A DNA stretch of 41,230 nt, from the IMG/VR virus record IMGVR_UViG_3300009496_000020, positions 1 through 41,230 of that record. One strand, written 5' to 3'. Each line of letters opens with the position of its first letter. The first letter of the stretch is position 1. Made by a program: the position numbers and the translations under genes. The DNA comes from a virus. A model generated the notes under the pieces. It had not been told where the DNA came from. It ran no database searches and was given only the letters and a program-made list of their open reading frames with translations. Below, one piece after another: positions 35,101 to 41,230 of this stretch.

Positions 35101-38100
35101 CAAGTAGGTGGAGACTTAGGGCTATTCGCGGCACCTGTGCCTATACACGAAGTAGGACACGGCGAAGTTTCTAAATCAAAACCATTAGTGGATAAAGGCA
35201 TTGTTGGATTAGAAAACAACATGGTTCAGAGCGTGTTAAATGAAATGGATCGGTTAGCTGAAACTGGTGGCATATCCGCATCTACATTAGAAACATTTAA
35301 AGCACGTTTTGATCTGTACCTAAATCGTAGAGAAGACGGCAAAGTAGACGCGGACGAGCTGATACAACTTATAAGCGACTTAGACGCAAACGGGTTATTG
35401 CCGCCTAGCTCTTTTGATGGTATTGCGGAAATAAAAGGCGTTATTAGGCAAATTATGAGCGTTCTTATGCCGGAGGGGCGTACGTTTTTTAAATTAGACA
35501 GCTATAAAGATGTTAGATCTTTTTTATCAAGCTGGCAAAGAAAAGCATTTGGAGGAGCAAGGGCTAATACTTTACCGGAAAACGAGGAAGACGGCGAAAC
35601 AAAAGAAAGTATAGGGCAGAAAACACTTCTTGGGGACATTAACGCGCTTGTACCTGAGTCTGTGGAAACTCAAGATCAATTCTTTGATCGCAAAGTCTTT
35701 AATCCTATATATAATGAAGGCAAGCTTCACCCGTCTATAGCTAATTACATCCGCTCTCGCTCGGTGAGTAAAGAAGAAGCGCAAAAAATTATAGAAAGTG
35801 TAAGTGAGCGTTTAATCAACTTTAACCCAGCCGCTAAGCGTAAATCAGGTGACGCTAAAATAACATTAGGCGAGTTTATATTTTCCAATGTCAACTTCGG
35901 TAAGCTAGACGCTAGGAAAGCTTTGTTTGAAGAAGGTCAAGAGCGCGCACAGGTTGAAAGCACAGACAGCGAAACGGCTAAGCAAGTTGTAGCCAAAGAA
36001 GAAAACGCGCCTGCTGCTATAGAAAAGCCTAAATATAAAACACTTACTAAAAGACGGGTGCTTAGCGAAGAAGCTAAATCAACAGCGGAAGCCAAAGTGT
36101 TATCTAACGTACGGGTGCTAAAATCAAGAATAGATGCTAAGGTAGGTAAAAACGTTACAGTCACGCCTTTGATTGCTGAAATAAAGAAAACTTTGGGCAA
36201 GCAGTTGGACATCGACTTTAAGAAAGAGATGGGCGGTAAAAAAGACGGCCAGCTTAGAAAGTATTTACTGCGCAACAAAGCAGCTATACTTGAGAATATG
36301 ACCACTACATGGCTAATGACCGCAATGCCCAACGCTGTGCAAAAGCAGGTTGACGGGGTTTGGACAAGCAACTGGCAGGGTAAAAAAATTGACAGAGAGG
36401 CTGTGTCCACAGATAACGCTGGGCGCACATCAGGTGCAGAGCTAGTAAGAAGACTGCCTAAAGCGGCAGCAAGATTATCTGATGCTGATTACTTATCTAA
36501 TGTTTTAGACGCAACAGGAGCGCCTATACGCGGTCGTAAAGAATCGTTAGCTAAAGCAATGGCTGAGCAGTATGCTATAGAAACTATACAAGAAGGTGTT
36601 GCGAATCCTAATTCTGAAATTGGAAAAGCATTCCTTGATAATCAAGCGAGAAAAGGCGTTGAAATTACAGAAACAACAGCTGTGGAGCTTAATCGCCAAG
36701 CAGAACAAGGGAATGTTAAGTTTTCACTGGGCTTAGGTGCTGTAATAGAGTATTTAGAAAACCCTAAATTTAATATTAATTTAGGTAATAATCGTGAAAA
36801 AGGAATTAATAAATTGCTTATACTTCACGGTAAAGATACTATATTCAAGCTAGACAGCAAAGAAGATATAGACAACTGGGCAAAAAGCACAACTAAACAC
36901 GTGCTACCACTTCTGCCAAAAGATATATTCTTTTCTAAAGATAAAAAAGGCAACTACAAAGAAAGCGGTAGCAGCGCATTTAGAAGATCGAATAGATTCG
37001 TAGGTGAAAAATCCTTGGACGATTATTTTGTAAGCAAAATAAATGAAATGCGAGCGTTGAAAGAAAGTGCTTTTGCACCGGCTATAAAAGGCTTGGATAA
37101 AAAGTTTTCGCCGTCTTACGATACAAACATAGGTAAGGACGACGCAGTTATGCAGGCTAATATGGACAAAGGCCAGGTTGCACAATTTAATAATTACTGG
37201 GGCACGATACATCGTGTTATGTGGCAAAACATAAATAAAGCAATTAAAGCAAACCCTGATAACAACGATGTTTTAAAGGCTATTGGTAATTACATGAGTA
37301 ACGTTAGCAACGACAAGTCTCACCCACATAAAATGGGCGCGGAATTTGTAGGGTACTCAATGGACGCTGTTGGCAAAACTAGTGATAAAGGAACATTCCG
37401 TAAATACGAGTGGGAGCACGCAATGCCCGCAACTAACGCATACCTTTACCTTTTAGATGCGTCTATAAACGGATTTGACTTTGACGCAGCTTATAATGCT
37501 GTAATGGCTAACTATAAGCTGATAGCTTTAGACACAGCACAAGATTTAAAAATTAAGGCTGCGGGATTAAGTAACGGTATGCCAATAGGCTGGAAGCTTA
37601 CTGAAAACAATTGGACAGAGCGTTATTCTGAATCAGGTGTTGATCTTAATACTATAATGACCACTAGCGGTATAACTCTACAACAGGCTATAAACAGTCG
37701 CGGAGCTACTCAATTTAATAGTGAAATTAATACAGAAGCTTTAGAAAAAGCAAAGCAGGATATTAAAGATACTGAAAAGCAAAAGTACAAGCCAAGTTTA
37801 GGATTAAGCAAAGAGTTTAATAACATACTTGAGCGCAAAACCGGTGTTGAATCATTTAAAACATTTTCAGCTGTTCAAGCACAGAAACGCGGTGAAAAGA
37901 AAGGTAAATTTAAATTCTTTGTTGCGCCGAGCGTTGATGATTTTAGAGGTTTAGTTAACTATGCATTTGCTGGTAAAGGTAAACAGGGTGAAGCTGATAT
38001 GAAATGGCTCGAAGATAACCTAATGACGCCTTATGCTAAAGGTATTGCCGCTATTAACGGTATACGTCAGCAAATAAAACGCGACTTTAAAACCGCAGTT

Positions 38101-39948
38101 AAAGCATTCCCTAAGCAGTACCAGTTGCTAAATAAAGAGATTGGCAAGACGGGTTTTACTTATGATCAAGCTGTTAGGGTGTACCTGTGGGGTAAAGCAG
38201 GTATCAAAGCACCAGGTTTGTCTCGGAAAGACACAAAAATACTACAAGACGCTATTCGTGAAAATCCGGACTTAATGGACTTTGCAGATGCAATGCTTGT
38301 TGTTGCCCGCCGCGATACGTGGATGGAGCCGAGTGAATATTGGTCGGCAAGTACATTGCTGTCAGATCTTAACAGTATGACCGAGAAAATCGGCCGTAAA
38401 AAATACTTAGAAGAGTTTATACAAAACGCTGATGCAATATTTACTACAGAAAATCTAAATAAAATTGAGGCGTTGTACGGTAAAGCGCATCGTGATGCAA
38501 TTGAAGACTCTCTGTACTCAATGAAGAACGGGACAAACCGTAGCGCGGGAGGCAATAAGCAGGTTAATGCATGGTTGAACTGGATTAATGGTTCTACAGG
38601 TGCGATTATGTTCTTCAACAGACGCTCTGCGCTATTGCAGATGCTTTCTACTGTTAACTTTATAAACTACTCTGATAACAACCCTCTTAAGGCAGCAGCA
38701 GCGTTTGCTAATCAAAAGCAATACTGGACTGACTGGGCAATGATATTTAACTCAGACAAACTTAAGGAGCGCCGGGGCGGATTAAAGCAGGACGTAAGTT
38801 CTAACGAAATAGCCAGTATAGCTAACGCAAACAAAAACAGCCCTCAAGCTATTTTAGCTAAGTTATTGCGATTAGGGTTTACACCTACTCAAATTGCGGA
38901 TAGTATGGCTATCGCATCCGGGGGCGCTACTTTTTACCGCAACCGTGTTAATACTTACATTAAGGAAGGTATGTCTAAAAAGGAAGCAGAGGAGCAAGCT
39001 TTCTTAGACTTTTCTAAAATATCAGATGAAACACAGCAGTCTTCAGATCCAGCACTAGTTTCTCAGGTACAAAGAAGCAACCTAGGTCGTCTTGTATTTG
39101 CTTTCCAAAATACACCAATGCAAATGACGCGTTTAATGAAGAAAGATGCGTTGGATATTATTAATGGCCGCGGTGACTGGAGAGTTAAAGTAGCAAGAAT
39201 TACTTATTACGGAGCGATTCAAAACTTTATATTCGCATCCTTACAAAGCGCGTTATTCGCTATGCTACCAGGTTTTGATGACGATGACGAAGATCTTACT
39301 GCCGCTGAATTAGATAAGAAAAACGCAAAAGAAGAGGCTAAGATAGCTAGAGTGTTAAACAGTATGCTTGATACCTTGCTTCGCGGTTCCGGTGTATACG
39401 GCGCTGTGTTCTCTACCGTTAAAAACGTTATTAGAGAATACAATAAGCAAGAGAAAAAAGGTTTTATGTCAAACCACGCTTATACCGTATTGTCTTTATT
39501 TGATATATCGCCGCCTATTGGTTCTAAAGCTCGTAAAGTGCATAGTGCTATTCAAACAAGAAAGTTTGAGAAAGACGAAATTGCAGCACGTGGCTGGGGC
39601 GTAGCAGCAGACGGTAGATTAGATTTAGGTCCAAATTGGAGTATATTAGGTAAAGTTTTATCTGCCGCGGCTAGTGTACCGCTTGATCGTGTAGTAGACG
39701 AGCTTACTTCTATTAGCGAAGCATTCGATGCGCGTAACAAAGCGTGGCAGCGTATAGCATTAGCCCTAGGCTGGAAAACGTGGGATGTAGGTGCTATAGA
39801 GGAAAACGCTGAAGCTATTAAAGCAGCCGCTAAGAAAGAGCGCAAGGAAGCGGGGGTTGAAAAAGCGAAAAAAACCAGGACTAAAAACAAAAACAAAAGC
39901 AGAAATACAAGAAATACTTCTGCACCAAGAAACGTTAGAAAACGATAA
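32167..39948 (+). CDS. Giant internal virion protein with zincin motif (large polyvalent protein)
   Basis: A 2593-residue protein, about twice T7 gp16. It contains HEVGH (H994, E995, H998) followed by GEVSKS, a zinc-peptidase motif. Long coiled-coil segments occur around 270-420 (EQFFQQSIDKFEADKKDIET) and 760-910 (ILRKPEEAIREEAEKAGLEA). Hydrophobic stretches include GTAAGFMGMLAQGATYLSF and FIFASLQSALFAMLPGF. The C-terminal ~500 residues (FFNRRSALLQMLSTVNFINY, LGFTPTQIADSMAIASGGAT, SDPALVSQVQRSNLGRLVF) match a conserved C-terminal block of phage large polyvalent proteins (LPD38-like), ending in a Lys/Arg-rich tail. Presumably injected with DNA and crossing or cutting envelope components; the exact targets are unknown. 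Confidence 0.82.
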   Translation: MYIKDGIELTPEDVAYNASIAGVSPEQWVEENEFNTVEETDPPKEGKLIGPPVETQLPGPVTEATFAGVSSSVDTSLESPEFPTMLDEVEVVADKITTEATPFLEKLASINKDTEKESILASYFYLKKDLNGDYVFDLPKEILVEYGEKVAGRANVASVASGGAARNPDTYVPTMEAVRQALGPEKFNQWSANIGNAIYATPETLNEVFDISEVDDKTISTVLDGKKTTAMEALMRGLSDKEISEVLDEAVSLDPEYQQAVNEALSDEQGNRIQSMEGIKGDREIYTDLLKNEFKDLKQHSEAFKGAEQFFQQSIDKFEADKKDIETRADELFKNLEAKKKAVEGFTVVPGINQNSIDAINSAQDAYKEAVDEYNAFISGEEAVALQASADALIASQTALEYQAEWLSERYTNLVKTNYLQNAALKNYSKLDLAGQALEEGILGTAAGFMGMLAQGATYLSFSKGAPMPEAIQDYLLNFKGRTVQYNIDLNEKRVKEFPAKAKFAQVSKGDMSLWDYAGESLMNGAPSILAVMGPQAVAYGTIKYGSKKVIANQIRKMAARATMTSFYIQETGGDYMQSSIAQKNAGTRLVELNEELKNAVSGVDKIKLQEQIDIETNNLNRSEFTKVASANTKGFIAKYAEKFGTLSTIRNFQRYSAAIGRRQLSKSMVPFVRNNARFIAGGIGTAKGVAIGVPIEFLEEGFTLMGHNLVDSQINGISKSILEGLDIDFAVDVIMPTLAIMGPSAMGNIGSVIQSELLTREQAAKATEIRNEIHEIQDAIDGLDGRTKSARDLGKRKTELFRDLNLLDAEVLIKAGQLDKSDFKSLTDLNREISLLEKDVAEIGSAGKITQKNRAEFERLKAEIEQLTSNKEDILRKPEEAIREEAEKAGLEAEGILQFSQYSANVVVAKGFYGDNFVEIKEEADIENLPEDIKEAAREAYNATIKNEKGEEVPELLLGAFTKGKAVVFKERVLAAIQVGGDLGLFAAPVPIHEVGHGEVSKSKPLVDKGIVGLENNMVQSVLNEMDRLAETGGISASTLETFKARFDLYLNRREDGKVDADELIQLISDLDANGLLPPSSFDGIAEIKGVIRQIMSVLMPEGRTFFKLDSYKDVRSFLSSWQRKAFGGARANTLPENEEDGETKESIGQKTLLGDINALVPESVETQDQFFDRKVFNPIYNEGKLHPSIANYIRSRSVSKEEAQKIIESVSERLINFNPAAKRKSGDAKITLGEFIFSNVNFGKLDARKALFEEGQERAQVESTDSETAKQVVAKEENAPAAIEKPKYKTLTKRRVLSEEAKSTAEAKVLSNVRVLKSRIDAKVGKNVTVTPLIAEIKKTLGKQLDIDFKKEMGGKKDGQLRKYLLRNKAAILENMTTTWLMTAMPNAVQKQVDGVWTSNWQGKKIDREAVSTDNAGRTSGAELVRRLPKAAARLSDADYLSNVLDATGAPIRGRKESLAKAMAEQYAIETIQEGVANPNSEIGKAFLDNQARKGVEITETTAVELNRQAEQGNVKFSLGLGAVIEYLENPKFNINLGNNREKGINKLLILHGKDTIFKLDSKEDIDNWAKSTTKHVLPLLPKDIFFSKDKKGNYKESGSSAFRRSNRFVGEKSLDDYFVSKINEMRALKESAFAPAIKGLDKKFSPSYDTNIGKDDAVMQANMDKGQVAQFNNYWGTIHRVMWQNINKAIKANPDNNDVLKAIGNYMSNVSNDKSHPHKMGAEFVGYSMDAVGKTSDKGTFRKYEWEHAMPATNAYLYLLDASINGFDFDAAYNAVMANYKLIALDTAQDLKIKAAGLSNGMPIGWKLTENNWTERYSESGVDLNTIMTTSGITLQQAINSRGATQFNSEINTEALEKAKQDIKDTEKQKYKPSLGLSKEFNNILERKTGVESFKTFSAVQAQKRGEKKGKFKFFVAPSVDDFRGLVNYAFAGKGKQGEADMKWLEDNLMTPYAKGIAAINGIRQQIKRDFKTAVKAFPKQYQLLNKEIGKTGFTYDQAVRVYLWGKAGIKAPGLSRKDTKILQDAIRENPDLMDFADAMLVVARRDTWMEPSEYWSASTLLSDLNSMTEKIGRKKYLEEFIQNADAIFTTENLNKIEALYGKAHRDAIEDSLYSMKNGTNRSAGGNKQVNAWLNWINGSTGAIMFFNRRSALLQMLSTVNFINYSDNNPLKAAAAFANQKQYWTDWAMIFNSDKLKERRGGLKQDVSSNEIASIANANKNSPQAILAKLLRLGFTPTQIADSMAIASGGATFYRNRVNTYIKEGMSKKEAEEQAFLDFSKISDETQQSSDPALVSQVQRSNLGRLVFAFQNTPMQMTRLMKKDALDIINGRGDWRVKVARITYYGAIQNFIFASLQSALFAMLPGFDDDDEDLTAAELDKKNAKEEAKIARVLNSMLDTLLRGSGVYGAVFSTVKNVIREYNKQEKKGFMSNHAYTVLSLFDISPPIGSKARKVHSAIQTRKFEKDEIAARGWGVAADGRLDLGPNWSILGKVLSAAASVPLDRVVDELTSISEAFDARNKAWQRIALALGWKTWDVGAIEENAEAIKAAAKKERKEAGVEKAKKTRTKNKNKSRNTRNTSAPRNVRKR

Positions 39949-39969
39949 AACTCACGTAATAATAAAATA

Positions 39970-40380
39970 ATGAATCGTACTATAAAAAAAATTATAATAC
40001 ACTGCTCCGCCACAAGAGAGGGGCAAGATATAAGTGTAGACACCATTAGAGATTGGCATTTAAAAAGAGGCTGGTCAGACATCGGGTATCATTATGTTAT
40101 TGATTTAAACGGTGTTGTTCATGCGGGCAGACCTGTTGAAAAAATCGGGGCTCACACTAAGGGGCATAATACTGGCAGTATAGGTGTATGTTATATAGGA
40201 GGTGTTGAACAAGACGGTAAAACACCTAAAGACACAAGAACTGAAAAGCAAAAAGATGCTTTAGATAATTTGGTTTTCATACTTGCTGATATTTTTTTCG
40301 GAGCAACGGTTCACGGGCATAATGAATTTGCATCAAAAGCATGTCCTTCTTTTAATGTACAAGCTGAATACGGTAAATAA
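39970..40380 (+). CDS. N-acetylmuramoyl-L-alanine amidase (T7 lysozyme-type endolysin)
   Basis: A 136-residue amidase_2 enzyme that cuts the amide bond between MurNAc and L-alanine. Alignment by eye with T7 gp3.5 is clear: IIIHCSATREG, GWSDIGYHYVIDLNGVVHAG, HNTGSIGVCYIGG and HGHNEFASKACPSF. Zinc ligands H11, H117 and C125 are conserved, as are catalytic Y40 and K123. The N-terminus is several residues shorter than in T7, and no T7-type RNA polymerase is in the window, so the regulatory role of T7 lysozyme is not implied. No signal peptide, so it needs a holin; the next gene is a membrane protein 1 bp away. Confidence 0.95.
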   Translation: MNRTIKKIIIHCSATREGQDISVDTIRDWHLKRGWSDIGYHYVIDLNGVVHAGRPVEKIGAHTKGHNTGSIGVCYIGGVEQDGKTPKDTRTEKQKDALDNLVFILADIFFGATVHGHNEFASKACPSFNVQAEYGK

Positions 40381-40381
40381 A

Positions 40382-40657
40382 ATGGCAAAAGAAATTTCAG
40401 AAAACACAGTAGTAGGGCTGTCCCTAAAAACTCTAGGCGCTATAATAGCGGGCGTAGGAGTAATTACACTTGGGTATTTTGACCTACAAGCAGGTATTGA
40501 AGAAGCTAAACTTTTACCACCTGCTGAGATTGGCAGAATGGAATATGATCTTAAAGATCAGCTAATACGTGAAACCATCATGAATACGCAAGATGACGTA
40601 GGCGATATTAAAGAGCAGCTCGATAAGATGGAAAAGAGACTATTTGAAATGAAGTGA
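40382..40657 (+). CDS. Membrane protein next to endolysin (holin or spanin candidate)
   Basis: A 91-residue protein from ATG 40382, 1 nt after the amidase stop; an upstream in-frame Met (40283) lies inside the amidase gene and is less likely. One hydrophobic segment (~15-34, SLKTLGAIIAGVGVITLGYF) is followed by a charged coiled-coil-like region (DLKDQLIRET...DIKEQLDKMEKRLFEMK). This layout (N-terminal TM, long helical tail) is common beside lysins and fits an inner-membrane spanin-like or holin-accessory protein. MAKEISENTVVGLSLKT resembles proteins I recall in marine phages. Role in lysis is inferred from position. Confidence 0.7.
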   Translation: MAKEISENTVVGLSLKTLGAIIAGVGVITLGYFDLQAGIEEAKLLPPAEIGRMEYDLKDQLIRETIMNTQDDVGDIKEQLDKMEKRLFEMK

Positions 40658-40658
40658 T

Positions 40659-41009
40659 ATGAAAAAGACAATACTTCTGTTGATTGCATTTTCACTATGT
40701 TCTTTTGCTTCTAGTACTATTAGCAAACGTGGCGTAGTTTTAGTGCATTACAACGCGAGCTTCAACTCCGCAAATAATTATGTGGACGTTGTTAAAATTA
40801 AAGATGCTAAAATATTTAAAGCATCTATAGATAACAATGCAGCGCTAAAGGAAGATGAGCGCATAAGGTCAGTGCCTACATTAGTATTGTATAAAAACGG
40901 TAAAGAGATTATAAGATGGGAAGCTGGTATTAATTTATCACTTAGCCATATAGATTATCGTGAGATACAAAAAGAAGTTGACCAGCTAACCGGAGCTAAT
41001 AAGTTTTAA
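40659..41009 (+). CDS. Exported thioredoxin-fold protein lacking the CxxC
   Basis: A 116-residue protein. Residues 1-~18 (MKKTILLLIAFSLCSFAS) form a signal peptide. The rest follows thioredoxin order: GVVLVHYNASFNSANNYVD, KIFKASIDNNAALKEDERI, SVPTLVLYKNGKEI (cis-Pro P73) and RWEAG. Where thioredoxins have WCxxC this protein has FNSAN, so both cysteines are Asn (N36, N39) and redox activity is not expected. It starts 1 bp after the membrane protein gene and precedes another exported protein. Export implies action in the periplasm or outer membrane. Binding or structural roles are possible. Confidence 0.75.
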   Translation: MKKTILLLIAFSLCSFASSTISKRGVVLVHYNASFNSANNYVDVVKIKDAKIFKASIDNNAALKEDERIRSVPTLVLYKNGKEIIRWEAGINLSLSHIDYREIQKEVDQLTGANKF

Positions 41010-41011
41010 GC

Positions 41012-41230
41012 ATGAAAAATTTACTTATAACATTTTTTATATCAACCTCAGCGTTTGGGCAGGGATTGTTAAAGTACAGCACGTTGTACACCAGTGTGTA
41101 CGGAGCATCGCCAATGGAAGCACAGTCAGAGTACTTTGTTTCTCAAGGTGGGGACCTAATGGATATAACCATTGAAAACCCGTTTGATTATAGATATACA
41201 TTCGGCATTCGCCGTGTAGCTCGTTACGAT
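41012..41230 (+). CDS. Partial exported protein, possibly outer-membrane type
   Basis: Open from ATG 41012 to the window end, 73 codons; 3' part missing. MKNLLITFFISTSAFGQG is a signal peptide with an AFGQ ending typical of Bacteroidota. The mature part starts LLKYSTLYTSVYGASPMEAQ and continues with aromatic, alternating residues (ITIENPFDYRYTFGIRRVA), as in outer-membrane beta-barrel or surface proteins. It lies 2 bp after the thioredoxin-fold gene. A role in superinfection exclusion or envelope change is possible but speculative. Confidence 0.65.
   Translation, partial: MKNLLITFFISTSAFGQGLLKYSTLYTSVYGASPMEAQSEYFVSQGGDLMDITIENPFDYRYTFGIRRVARYD

Noticed and set aside
40283-40381. Upstream start for the membrane protein
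   Set aside because: It lies inside the endolysin gene; ATG 40382 follows the endolysin stop by 1 nt and gives a typical N-terminus.
1-41230. tRNA, rRNA, integrase or attachment sites
   Set aside because: No cloverleaf, recombinase motif or attachment repeat was recognised by reading; a tRNAscan-SE run would settle tRNAs.

Overview
The window is 41.2 kb of a tailed-phage genome, about 60% A+T and almost fully coding. The virion set (large terminase, portal, scaffold, major capsid protein, two small adaptor-type proteins, a 1416-residue nozzle/muzzle-type protein, ejection-type internal proteins, no tape measure, no sheath) indicates a short-tailed, podovirus-like particle. The host is probably a marine Bacteroidota (Flavobacteriia-like). 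Start codons sit behind A/T-rich leaders without Shine-Dalgarno sequences, and the last partial gene carries a signal peptide ending SAFGQG, typical of that phylum. The order of the virion block resembles crAss-like relatives that infect marine flavobacteria, but this is inference from layout, not from a search. No integrase, repressor, tRNA or phage polymerase is seen, and the replication genes lie outside the window.

Layout. (1) 1-344: two small minus-strand genes, each preceded by the same 24-bp A/T-rich element. (2) 345-1058: a 714-bp divergent intergenic region with an imperfect CAGGNA hexamer array, direct repeats and stem-loops. It is the candidate control region or origin between leftward and rightward gene blocks. 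(3) 1059-9123: a small basic protein and four consecutive adsorption proteins, including two repetitive fibres (one with a C-terminal S74 self-cleaving chaperone) and a LamG/ConA-like lectin. (4) 9125-10633: a hypothetical, a holin-like protein and two further small proteins. (5) 10664-13477: a tightly coupled cassette of GroEL, GroES, a winged-helix-like protein, a 51-residue Cys-rich peptide and a small HExxH putative metallopeptidase, closed by a hairpin. (6) 13492-14541: small virion-type proteins. (7) 14610-18089: an overlapping chain that includes a protein with two GroES-like halves, a candidate small terminase and TerL. (8) 18094-30282: portal, scaffold, capsid, connectors and nozzle. 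(9) 30314-39948: ejection proteins ending in a 2593-residue polyprotein-like factor with a HEVGH zincin motif. (10) 39970-41230: a T7-lysozyme-type amidase, a membrane protein, an exported thioredoxin-fold protein whose CxxC has become NxxN, and a partial exported protein.

How it may work together. Packaging and capsid genes are read rightward as several translationally coupled clusters. The chaperonin pair, and possibly the double GroES-like protein in the terminase cluster, probably assists folding of the capsid, of the very large internal proteins, or of both. Hairpins after the capsid gene and after the next gene may set capsid dosage. The right end supplies lysis and envelope-targeted functions. 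The features most worth following up are the chaperonin cassette, the double GroES-like protein, the divergent control region and the redox-dead exported thioredoxin.
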